DNA of 64,000 nucleotides from Schistocerca nitens (Eukaryota > Arthropoda > Insecta > Orthoptera > Acrididae), in NCBI RefSeq assembly GCF_023898315.1, contig NC_064616.1:648826974-648890973 (forward strand), in the 5' to 3' direction. The translations under genes were made by a program, and so were the position numbers. Below, piece after piece: positions 55,081-64,000 of the stretch. The notes under the pieces are model-generated. The model was not told the DNA's origin. It searched no databases and saw only the letters and a list, made by a program, of their open reading frames with translations. How positions within the stretch are numbered: the first letter of the stretch is position 1; each line of letters begins with the position of its first letter.

Positions 55081-57530
55081 TCCACCTGGGAGTAATGGGC
55101 CTGCGCGGGACTAAGCGTTTTAGACGCAAACGCCAGTGGTTGCTCGGAACCGTCTGCGTTGCGATGGGCCAGGACCGCCCCCACCCCATACTGCGAAGCA
55201 TCTGTAGCCAGGACCAACGGCTTACGGGGATCAAAAGTAGCCAAACAAGGGGCTGAAGTGAGGAGGCCCTTCAACGAGGTGAATGCTCGCTCGCATGCAG
55301 GCGACCAATCAAAAGGAACACCCTTGTGCAGAAGGCAGTACAGGGGGTGGGCTATAGTGGAAGCCCTGGGAATGAACCGGTGGTAATAGGCTATCTTGCC
55401 TAAAAAGGCTTGTAACTCTTTCAGCGAAGTGGGCCAAGGAAGGTTGACGATACCTTGGACCAAACTTCCTAGTGGCTGTATGCCATGCCGAGATATGGTG
55501 TAGCCCACATACTCAATGGACGGTTGGAAGAAGGTTGACTTACGCAGGTTGCAACGCAAGCCCACAGACCTGAATTTGAGAAAGAGGGTGCGAAGGTTGT
55601 GCAAGTGTTCCTTCGTGCTGCGGCCTGTGACAATTATGTCATCCAGGTAATTAATACAATGAGGGATTGTCGACGTGACATGCTCAAGATAACGCTGGAA
55701 TATCGCCGGGGCACTGGATATTCCAAAAGCCAACCGCTGGTATTGGTAAAGGCCAAACGGGGTGTTGACGACCGCCAGCCGTTTGGAGTCCTCATCAAGA
55801 GGTATCTGATGATAAGCCTCCGACAGATCGATTTTCGAAAAATATTGGCCACCCGCCATGGCGGAGAACAATTCATCAGCACGAGGCAAAGGATAGGTGT
55901 CCACCACCAATTGGGAATTAATGGTGGCCTTGAAATCGCCACAAAGACGTAAGTTTCCTGAGGGCTTCTTGACAATAACGAGGGGCGAAGCCCACTCACT
56001 GGAAGAAACGGGAAGAACGACCCCTAGGGCTGTCAGCCGGTCTAGCTCTTCCTTTACCTGAGGGCGGAGAGCCAAGGGGATCTGTCTCGCGCGTAGAAAA
56101 CGCGGGCGAGCCGACGCCTTCAACGTTAAGTGAGCTTCAAAATCGGAAACACGCCCCAGGCCCTCCTCAAAAATATCTGGAAAGTCTGAGATCAAAGATT
56201 CCAATGAGTGATAGGGAACGTCTTCGGAGACCAACTGTATGGTGTCAGCAATAGAAAAACCGAAAGCCTGAAAGGCATCCAGGCCAAAAAGGTTAGCGGA
56301 GCTCGCATCACTGACAATAAAAGTAATAGGCCGAGTGACTGATTTGTAAGTCACGTCGGCAGTAAATTGACTCAGTAGGGGAATGAACTGTTTACCATAA
56401 CCGCGTAGACGCCGGTAAACTGGCGCCAACGGGGGCGATCCAAGGTCGGAATAAGTTTGTGCATTCAACAACGAAACTGCCGCCCCCGTATCTACTTGCA
56501 GTTGTAACCGGCGCGACCGAACCGACACCTCAATAAAGAGTTTGTGGGCCGATGCGTCGGGAGCCTGGCCCGATGAAACTTCCTGAATGTCAACGTCCAT
56601 GTCCTCTGTACTTGCTTCCTTCGATGCCTTTGAGGCTGAGCGGCAAACTTTAGCAATGTGACCTTTTTTATTACATTTGCGACAAACGGCCCAACGCTGG
56701 GGGCACTCTGACCGATCGTGATGTATATAGCACGACGCACAGGACGGCAACAGGGGCCGGCGGCCGTAATTCTGCTTACGCGCCGTGCGGGAGCGGCCGT
56801 AACGGCCGGATTGTACCGCTCGCACGTCGTCCACCCCGGACACAGTGGACGCGGCCGCGCCACCCTGAACCTCCGCGACGTCGCACCACGCTTCCAGCTG
56901 TTGACCTGCCGCGTGAGAGACTTCATACGATTGAGCAATGGACAGAACTTCCTCGAGGGAAGGGTCTTCTAACTGCAGGGCCCGTTGCCGGACCTCCCTA
57001 TCAGGGGCCGAACGAACAATGACGTCGCGTACCATAACGTGGGCATACGACTCTCGCGACTGCTCCGTGACAAAATGACACTTGCGACTAAGACCGTGCA
57101 GGGTAGCGGCCCACGCCCGGTAAGACTGATGGGGCTGTTTCTTGCATTGATAGAACTCGACCCTAGCCGCCACAACATGCGTGCGGCGGCGATAATAGGA
57201 AGACAGCAACGAACACAATGCGTCAAAAGTCAAGGACGAGGGTTCCTGCAACGGCGCTAGCTGCCGCAAAACTTGATACAGCGAGGGAGATATCCAAGAC
57301 AAGAAGAGAGCACGACATACCTCCGCCTCGGCAACATGAAACGCCTGGAAATGCTGCCGAAGGCGATGTTCATATGCGTCCCAATCCTCCGCCGTCTCGT
57401 CATACGGGGGAAAGGGAGGAGGGAACTGCGCCGGAGCAGACGGCGTGCAGAGCAACGCCGGAAGCACTTGTTTCATGGTGGCCATGAGTTCCGTCTGCTG
57501 CGCAACCAAAACTCGCACCAAATCCTCCAT
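55060..57530 (-). CDS. Gypsy gag-protease-RT fused reading frame
   Basis: A frame of about 820 codons from ATG at 57530. Gag: residues 1-260 with a helical capsid-like part (DWDAYEHRLRQHFQAFHVAE, YQCKKQPHQSYRAWAATLHG); zinc knuckles CASCYIHHDRSEC and CRKCNKKGHIAKVC at about 263-296. Protease: LQVDTGAAVSLL at about 345. RT: VKEELDRLTALGVVLPVSSS at about 493, YFSKIDLSEAYHQIPL near 563-578, and catalytic YLDD at about 628-631. RNase H: LATDASQYGVGAVLAH near 775. Gag and pol share one frame, with no shift between them. Near 55075 two bases appear to be missing in an AG run where the frame should continue into KEALAIVYA. All catalytic residues are present. High-quality ORFs and near-identical LTRs suggest recent activity. 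Confidence 0.93.
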
Positions 57531-57601
57531 GCCGTGGAGAAACTGCGAAACCGGAACAACGACGCAACACGCGAAAGAACAACCCTACTCGTCGCCAATT
57601 G

Positions 57602-57866
57602 TGTAGTAACACTGTTCACGTTTACGTCGCACTTCACTTAGCGTAGACCGGGACTGTGTCCTAGGCATGCCCGATGTTGACTGACTGGGCACGGCCCGTG
57701 CTGCTGGAGTTGTTGTTGTTGTTGTTGTTCTTGTTGTTACGCCGGCAGAGGTCGCGTCCTAATTCTCGCGTGCCCTCTGGTGGACGGGACTCTACTTGTG
57801 GCAACTACCGCCCGTGACGCGCCGTGCCAATGTGCGCCTCCCGCGATCTTTCTGGTGGCTACTACA
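57602..57866 (-). repeat. 5' LTR of the Gypsy element
   Basis: 265 bp. Transcription start and polyadenylation signals were not pinned down. A (GTT)n-like run near 57711-57739 accounts for part of the length difference with the other LTR. Confidence 0.95.
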
Positions 57867-57945
57867 GTCGGCTGCGGAGACCCATCATTAGAAGTGTTTG
57901 GTGCACTGTGTGTTCAGACGTATTTGTACTCTGCCCAGCATTAAA
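57867..57945. repeat. Right part of the repeat split by the Gypsy element
   Basis: Continues from 52909 after the GTCGG duplication; the text runs through GTGTTTGGTGCACTGTGTGT and CTGCCCAGCATTAAA. The far terminus is missing, so this repeat copy is truncated. Confidence 0.45.
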
Positions 57946-59792
57946 TGTTGAGGAAGAGACATGGAACCTACACGAGCCTCTACTTGCTTTTGGGGCAGGG
58001 AGATGTTACCGAATCTGTACACTTTACAAAGCCATTGGCAAATATTTGAAGAAAACTGCCATTTATCCGCATAGTACAGATCTAATTGGGCAAGGATGGC
58101 AAAAGGAATCAATCACACACTTTTCAAAGGAGATTTTCTGACATTCACATAAATACAATTGGCCAGCCAGCGGTTTGAACTGAGCCCCCTCTGCATTAAG
58201 AGTCCAATATATCAACCACTATAGGGTGAGCATGTGTCATGTTTTTTTTTTTTTTTTTTTTTTCTGGGACATTCTGTTTCTTCCCAAAATGTCCTGCTGT
58301 CCCGAAAGTATTTTGGGGAATGCTCAGATGTTCCACGTTTTGTGATTACACTTGGCTAACATATTTTACGCTACTGGATGTTGGATTTGCAATTTCCTGG
58401 ACAAGTATATGGGCTAGGAAGTGCCACTTGTATGACTTGCTCTTTAATCTTTGTTGACTTACTGTTAATATTTGCACTGTTGGTGGTACCAATTCATGTC
58501 AAGTTATATTCTCAATTTGTTTAGATGGTAAGAATTTCCATTTCCATTATGGTAAGCAGTCTAAAGATGTTACAGTGCATGCATGACAATTTTAAATCTA
58601 CGCAGTCACTGTTCCATCATGCAAAATGAAAGTGTAATTTTAACAGCAATATAAACAGTGAGTTTCCTTTCATCACTGGTGGTGGAGAAACTATAGAGTG
58701 TTTTTCTTGTGCAGATCAAATCCTGCTGTGGAACGTGGTCAATTGAAAAAAAGAAAAACAGATTGGAAGCTGAAACAGTGAGGCTTTGCTCATTGGCAAA
58801 ACACACTTTAATAGGGTATCATGTGCTGACTCAAATGACAAAATGTCAAAAGGAAGTGCACTTGATGCCAAAATATATAAAAGTGAAAAGTATGGTGACA
58901 GTGTGTCAGAATAATTGTAAAAAGTCATTTGGGATTGCCTGAGTGCATGATGCAAAGGTAAGATTCTATGTCCATTAAATTTTGTCTACCACTTATTGTC
59001 TGGAAAGGAGTATTGTGGTGGTAAGAACCACCTCCCATTGGGGCGGGGGGGGGGGGGTAGTGGGGGTAAAAACAGAACAACATAGGCGATTAACAGAGAA
59101 GAGTAGGAAGGAGGAGATGGACAGAGAGAGAGGTGAAGAGGAGATGGACAGAGAGAGGGAAGGGGAGGAGATGGAAAAAGGGAGGGGGAAGAGGAGAGGG
59201 ACAGAGAGAAGTGGGAGGAAGACACTGACAGAGAGAGGGGGAGGAGAAGAAGGGCACAAAGAAGGTGGGGGATGGGAGCTGTAAGAGGCAGATGGAAGAT
59301 GAAGAGGGGTATTGGTAAGGTGGAAAAAGGTGGTGGTGTGAGGAGGGAAAGTGGAAAGGGACAGATGTGAGTAGGCAGGTGGGAGAGAGACTGGATGTCA
59401 TGAAACAGGTGGAAGACGGCAGAAAGAAATAGAAGAGTAAGGTAGATTAGGAAAGAGATTTAAATTTTTTATTATTTTGATGAAAACATAGCTAACAATT
59501 ATCATTATGGATTTAATTGTCTTGGAATATTTTAAAGTATGAAGTGCAGTTGACCTCTTATTTGTGCTGTTCACTGTGTCAACTAGATCATGAAAATGGG
59601 CACTGCAATGAGTCAATATGTTTGTCAACATGTTTCAGGACCAAATATCATGCAACCGCACTGAATACCACATATAACATACTCTCTGAAATTGTACGGC
59701 TTAAAACAGCAGAGGTTCAGACAGATATGTGTGTGCAATGTAGGTGACATACATATATGAGGCTGAAGTCATTGGAAAAAAGCTGTGTGTGT
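57946..59792. other. Intergenic stretch with poly-T and purine-rich tracts
   Basis: No gene was recognised. A 22-base T run lies at 58242-58263. From 59041 to about 59420 the plus strand is almost all purine, starting with a G run (about 59041-59058) and continuing with GAGATGGACAGAGAG-like units. Frames inside it (up to 103 codons) are compositional artefacts. Confidence 0.5.
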
Positions 59793-59990
59793 AACCATCA
59801 GTTTACTAAGTCACAGTTGCAAAATACTAACACGAATTAAGGAAATGTGAGAACAAGCAAGCCAATACTTATCTTATGACTTATCTTAGAAGATAAATTG
59901 AAAAAAGATAAAGCTTCATTTATAACATTTGTAGATTTAGAGAGAGCTTTTGACAATGTTGAATAGAATACACTCTTTGTAATTCCTAAG
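59793..59990 (+). pseudogene. RTE-like RT fragment
   Basis: The plus strand, frameshifted, gives a TKSQLQNTNTN-like segment parallel to SLISHSCKF of the 41.5-kb RTE copy, and then RKR-SFITFVDLERAFDNVE near 59900-59960, the FVDxEKAFDNVDW block. No continuation was seen. Short and decayed. Confidence 0.55.
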
Positions 59991-60039
59991 TTATCAGGGT
60001 TGTAGTTGGCTCGGACAATATAGCTGTGCAGGGGTATGT

Positions 60040-60360
60040 GGATACTGGTAGAATGTAAATAATTTACGAGTAAAGGTAACAACTTACTGAATAATACAGG
60101 CATTGAGTCATCGACAGGAACATCTTCAGTCTTGTGTATGTGCCTGTTGACAACTCGGTGCTTCTGCAGTTCAGTGCATTATCATCTTTACCCCTAAATT
60201 ATTTTCATATGTATTCTGTTAGCTCTGAAGATGCATTCATCTGAAAGCTTAGCAATGTTCTCAGTCTTGATTATGTTCCTATCTGCAACTCAGTACCATA
60301 AGTATACAGAAAACTGTTACCTTTACTCCTTCCATTATTTATCATTATGAAAATAACATT
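60040..60360. repeat. Cluster of Penelope-like terminal-repeat scraps
   Basis: Three short related segments: minus-oriented at about 60040-60113 (GACTCAATGCC, AACTTACTGAATAA region), plus-oriented at about 60113-60210 (GCCTGTTGACAACTCGGTGC) and plus-oriented at about 60217-60360 (CCTATCTGCAACTCAGTACC). They resemble CTGTCTGCAACTCAGTGGGT in the arms at 13.1 and 14.2 kb. Weak evidence. Confidence 0.35.
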
Positions 60361-60726
60361 GTAGCATATATTCTCATTATTGTTAAAAGCTTATCTTGTT
60401 TATTGTTTCATGTAATTTTTATTGCCTTTCAATCTGTGGGGCCTATTGTGCTTTTTTTTTCATACTAAGTGGAACAGTTTTGTCATGGTTGGTTCTCCCA
60501 AAAGTCATAATAATTCTGAGCGAAGGGGGAATGTTGTATATTCCAGGTTCTTGCTTCAACTTAGATCTTTCAAGTTCCTCTATCACCTTTCACACTCAGT
60601 CTTCATCTACTTCCTCCTCCTTTTACTTAATAGATGTCAAGTTTGTTTCCTTTACATAGCCATTGTATATAGTCTTTCCATCTTTTTGTTTACCCTTCTT
60701 TGCTTAGTACTGGTTATGTCATCTCT

Positions 60727-61080
60727 CTGTCTCCATAGCTGAGTGGCCAGCAAGGCTGACTGCTATGCGGAGGACCTGGGTTCGATTCCTGGTACTGCCA
60801 GGGATTTTCTCCTGGTGGGAGAGCTGGAACAGGTCCCTCAGCCAAGTGATGCTGATCAGGGAGTAAGAAACAGGGCCACAAAGGTGTGCAAAGACAACTA
60901 TGGTTGGGAGTGTGGTGTACTGACACCACACCCTTCCATACCACATCCAAAAGACACCACTGATAAGCTTGTCATTGGGTGCCCTTAAACCACAGGCACT
61001 CCAAATGACACCACTGGCTGAGGATGAGGCAGCAGTTGGCTGGTCACGATTGTCCATCTGAGGCCAGAACAGTGCAGCTG
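60727..61080 (+). mobile_element. tRNA-derived SINE (type E)
   Basis: CTCCATAGCTGAGTGGCCAG with B-box-like GGTTCGATTCCTGG near 60779 is spaced like a tRNA head, followed by CCAGGGATTTTCTCCTGG and a longer body of about 270 bp ending near GGCCAGAACAGTGCAGCTG. The flanking duplication is not identified. Confidence 0.7.
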
Positions 61081-61860
61081 TACATGTGTCATCTATCCCC
61101 TACAGGCTGCATTTCTTCTCTAGCCATTCCTGTTTCACCATTATGTACTTTCTGTCTCTCATTTTTAAATGTTTGTTGCTATTTCTGTTTCTCTGGCTAC
61201 ATTATTATATTTTCTTATTTTGACAGTTAAATTCAGTATCTTTTGTGTTATCCAGGGGTTATATTGCATTCAGTCTTTTTGCCTAATTGATCTTGTGCTG
61301 CCTTCATTTCTCAAAGCTACTCATTTGTCTTCTACTGTGTTTCTTTTTCCTGTTTCAGTCAATAGTTGCCTAATGCTCCCTTTGAAAGCCTCAATGACTG
61401 CTGGTTCCTTTATCTTATCCTGGTACTATCTACTGAATTTCCTATTTTTCCAATATTTCTGTTCATAGCCAATACATTGTGATCAGAGTCCATGTCCACT
61501 CCTGGAAATGTTTTGCTGTTTAATATCTGGTTTTGAAATCTTTGTGTTGCCATTATATAATCTCTCTGAATCCTTTTGGTGCCTCCAGGTCTTCCAAAAA
61601 CCTTCTCTCATGAGTCTTAAAGCATGTGTTTGTGATGGTTATATTATGCTCTGTAAAAAATTTGATCACACAGCTTCCACTTTCAAACTTTTGCACCAGT
61701 CAGTGTTCTTCCACTATTTTTCCTTTTCTTTCTTTTCCTACTATCACAGTTAAATTTTCACCTCCCTGAATTATTTGAATAATTTCTTTCATCTCATCTT
61801 ACAATTTTCATCTGCAGACCTAGTGTGCATTTATACTTCCACCTCTGTGCTGAGTCTTGG

Positions 61861-62052
61861 TTCAAATTGCTCTGAGCACTATGGGACTTAACATCTGTGG
61901 TCATCAGTGCCCTAGAACTTAGAACTACTTAAACCTAACTAACCTAAGGACATCACACACATCCATGCCCGAGGCAGGATTCGAACCTGCGACCGTAGCA
62001 GTCGCGCGGTTCCTGACTGAGCGCCTAGAACCGCTAGACCACCGCGGCCGGC
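61861..62052 (-). mobile_element. Type-A SINE with 12-bp TSD
   Basis: A minus-strand copy with all landmarks of the family (GCTCTGAGCACTATGGGACT, GGCAGGATTCGAACCTGCGA, CCGCGGCCGG). GCTGAGTCTTGG at 61849-61860 and 62053-62064 is exact. It sits within the RTE endonuclease relic. Confidence 0.94.
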
Positions 62053-62215
62053 GCTGAGTCTTGGCTTTGTGTCTATCTTGGCTGTGATAATGTGTTCATT
62101 ATGCTGTTTATAGTAGTTTACTGCATTCCTACTAATTATTACACCTACTCCAACATTACACCTGCACGATTTTGTGGTGGTGATTGGGAGAAATAGTTAA
62201 GAGGTGTTAGTAGCT

Positions 62216-62817
62216 CTGAGTGTGCCTCAAGCAAGTAGTATACAACTGTTACTTTGATATACAGAAAAACACCATAAGAGTTTCTGGATGATGCTACTGT
62301 GTGTAGGAAAGTTGTAGCACTAAAATAAAAATGGTGTGGTGAGCATTGTTGGCTAAGAAGTCTTCAGTCCAATCAAAGATAGTTCCATATTCCATAATTT
62401 CATGTTTTGTTCAAAGAACTGAATGCCTTCTGAACGTCAAAAATGCATGACATCAACCTACATGGCGTTACCTAATGTCTTGCAGACTGGATGTGCACTC
62501 ATAGTGGTTAGTCTAATAATCACTGGTTCTGCAAGACATTATCTATCAACTTTCCATACAATGAACTTCGTATTTATATTCAGTTCTGATATTTCCCATG
62601 CTTTCAAGCAATGTGATATGTGAAGTATACATATCAAGAGCTGGAACTGTTTTCAAAAATCAGAAAAAGAGCTACCTGTAACATATAGCATCTCACACAA
62701 CCAGAATAAAATTTAATTCACTTTGCATGGTAGAACACACACCCTGTGTGTATGAACGGTCCATTGAGTAAGCCGTGGTAACTGTGGTCAATATCAATTT
62801 ATATTTTGAATCTGCAA
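62216..62817. other. Interval with no recognisable gene
   Basis: Frames of at most 66 codons. Nothing recognised. Confidence 0.45.
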
Positions 62818-63950
62818 GGGGCAGTCAAATGAAAACGAGACAGATTGGAAAAAAGTTAAGTAAACTGTTTATTATTTGAAAGGTAATCAACATAACTGTT
62901 AATAGATTTATCCCACTGTGAGACAAGACAGCCAATGCCTTGATGGAAAAATGTTTGCAGTTGCCTATGGAAACAAGATTGTGTCCAGCTGTGCACCTCT
63001 TCCCTCCAAAGCAAATCGATGGCCATGAATGTCTTTCTCCAGAGCTCCAAAAATGTGGAAATCACACGGGGAGAGATCAGGACTGTATGAAGGATGTGTA
63101 AGAGCTTCCCAGCAAAACTTGGGTGGGCATTATCATGCAACAGAATGATGCTGTCTGTCAACATTCCTGGACGTTTAGATTTGATTGTGTGCTTCAATTT
63201 ATGCAAAGTGTTCACGTATCACTGTGTGTTAATTGTGGTGGCATGTTCTAAACAGTTAATGAGCAGTGGGCCCCTGCAGTCAAAGAAAAAGGTCAGCACG
63301 TCTTTCCCGGAGCTGACATGCATGGCTTTGGACTCTTTTCGTGAGGGTGAATCCATGTGCTTTCACTTTTGGCTCTGAAACTTGCTCTCAGGCTCAAAAT
63401 GATGACACCGTGTTTCATCTCCTGCAACAGTAAGAGACAGGAAACAATATTCTTCATCTTGGTAGCATTCCAGGTGCTGCAGTGATGCTGACACTGTTTT
63501 CAACTTATGCTCCTCCATCAGGCTATGGGGAACTCACTACACACAGATTTTCTGGAACTTCAGATGCTCTGTCATGATGACATCAGTGGTACCATGACTG
63601 ATGCCCAGTATGAGTTTAATGTCTTCCATCACCTGCCATCGGTCATTTCTGACAGCACCATTCACTGAAGCAACAACAGAAGGGGTAAACATATGACGAG
63701 CCTGTCCTGGCCGACTGCTGTCTTTCAGTGACATTCGACCTTCTCAAAATCAATTATTCCATGCAAACACAAGTGCACATGACATACTGTTTTCACCACA
63801 CACAGCAGGCATTCAGGCATGAATTTCACTTCCCGACATTCCTTCGGAATTCAAAAACAGCAAAACTCTTTTACGTTCTTTCCCAGCCCCCATAGTGAAG
63901 TTGGACACACATACAACTTACTGACCTCATGTTCAGCACATCTAACACAA
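62818..63950 (-). pseudogene. Mariner-like transposase and element, reaching the window end
   Basis: Left terminus near 62818: GGGGCAGTCAAATGAAAACG. Minus-strand coding remains from about 63890: MGAGKERKRVLLFLNSEGMS, RNDRWQVMEDIKLILGISHG near 63610-63660, TVAGDETRCHHFEPESKFQS near 63400 (first catalytic Asp in GDET), LTFFFDCRGPLLINCLEHAT near 63260, SIILLHDNAHPSFAGKLLHI near 63130 (second Asp in LHDNAHP) and a C-terminal half to QWDKSINSYVDYL near 62890. In the third-acidic region the usual SPDLxPxD is degraded. A 119-codon piece (62856-63215) is open; elsewhere stops and shifts occur. The right terminal repeat is not seen and may lie beyond the window. Confidence 0.8.
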
Positions 63951-64000
63951 CATGGCCCAACAGACAATGTTTGCGCTGTTCTTCCCTGATTTTCAATACA

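Larger units (their letters stand above)
52910..57866 (-). mobile_element. Ty3/Gypsy LTR retrotransposon, young, with 5-bp TSD
   Basis: LTRs at 52910-53163 and 57602-57866 both start TGTAGTAACACTG and end GGTGGCTACTACA. GTCGG flanks both ends (52905-52909 and 57867-57871). Between them, on the minus strand, lie gag, protease, RT, RNase H and integrase in Gypsy order, read as a long fused frame with only two apparent frameshifts. The sequence inside the 5' LTR on the element strand (TTGGCGACGAGTAGG) is the likely primer-binding region. Related to the K02A2.6-like group by general look; the clade is not determined. Confidence 0.95.
60420..62215 (-). pseudogene. RTE-like element on the minus strand: endonuclease and start of RT
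   Basis: Reading the minus strand from 62215: VGVIISRNAVNYYKQHNEHI then ITAKIDTKPRL (endonuclease), a SINE at 61861-62052, IKFFTEHNITITNTCFKTHE and RRFLEDLEAPKGF near 61640-61560, SGHGLSQC-like SDHN remains near 61490, a SINE at 60727-61080, and an RT beginning with VIEELERSKLKQEPGIYNIP near 60570. This order (EN motif NTCFxxHxRRxxxW and LKxxKaPGxDnIP) fits RTE elements. Stops throughout. The catalytic RT core is missing. Confidence 0.65.

Noticed and set aside
58150..58263. A SINE with poly-T
   Set aside because: A tRNA-like head may be present on the minus strand, but the T run lies on the wrong side to be its tail and no body follows.
58986..59401. Ser/Pro/Leu-rich minus-strand frames of 79-103 codons
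   Set aside because: They are translations of the purine tract and reflect composition only.

Overview
This window looks like intergenic DNA from a very large, repeat-rich insect genome, most likely a grasshopper or locust (Orthoptera, possibly Schistocerca). The host call rests on recollection: the roughly 200-bp tRNA-derived SINE ending in AGCCATTTGAACCATTT, the 5S-derived SINE, and the mix of CR1-like, RTE, Penelope, Bel-Pao, Helitron and Tc1/mariner relics are what I expect from acridid genomes. No search was run. I found no convincing host protein-coding gene, tRNA gene, rRNA gene or CRISPR array. Almost everything recognisable is a transposable element, usually broken and often nested.

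Layout. 1-2.7 kb: no recognisable gene. 2.7-12.4 kb: an old minus-strand non-LTR element (family B) split by a nearly complete plus-strand CR1-like element (A1, 3375-7845), followed by a minus-strand relative (A2, 8355-12440) carrying three SINEs. 13-16 kb: rearranged Penelope-like fragments with inverted terminal segments and a SINE. 16-19.7 kb: non-coding repeats, including an array of YY1-like and CRE-like motifs. 19.7-23.3 kb: an RT scrap, an ORF-free 1.8-kb unit that resembles a solo LTR, and an old repeat holding a hammerhead-like insert and a truncated RTE element. 23.8-30.5 kb: a Bel-Pao retrotransposon on the minus strand with both LTRs and two SINEs. 31.8-41.1 kb: DNA transposons (Tc1-like with TA duplications, hAT interrupted by a mariner-type foldback, pogo-like transposases) and a SINE nested in a SINE. 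41.5-52 kb: an RTE element, a Helitron (HUH Rep plus helicase), an A-family fragment, a family-B element, more SINEs, a second Helitron-helicase piece, then an intact 155-codon ORF (52037-52504) with features of a small ssDNA-virus capsid protein. 52.9-57.9 kb: a young Ty3/Gypsy element with nearly identical LTRs and a 5-bp target duplication. 58-64 kb: low-complexity DNA, RTE and Penelope scraps, SINEs and a decayed mariner.

Working together. The non-LTR and LTR families encode gag or ORF1 proteins plus RT-based replication machinery, and the SINEs presumably borrow RT from the non-LTR families. The insertion order can be read from nesting: family B before A1; A2 before its SINEs; hAT before the mariner foldback; Penelope before its SINE; SINE before chimeric SINE; and the Gypsy element among the latest arrivals. 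The observations most worth a second look are the capsid-like ORF, the hammerhead-like motif, the chimeric SINE, and the Helitron that appears to be split by about 6 kb of later insertions.
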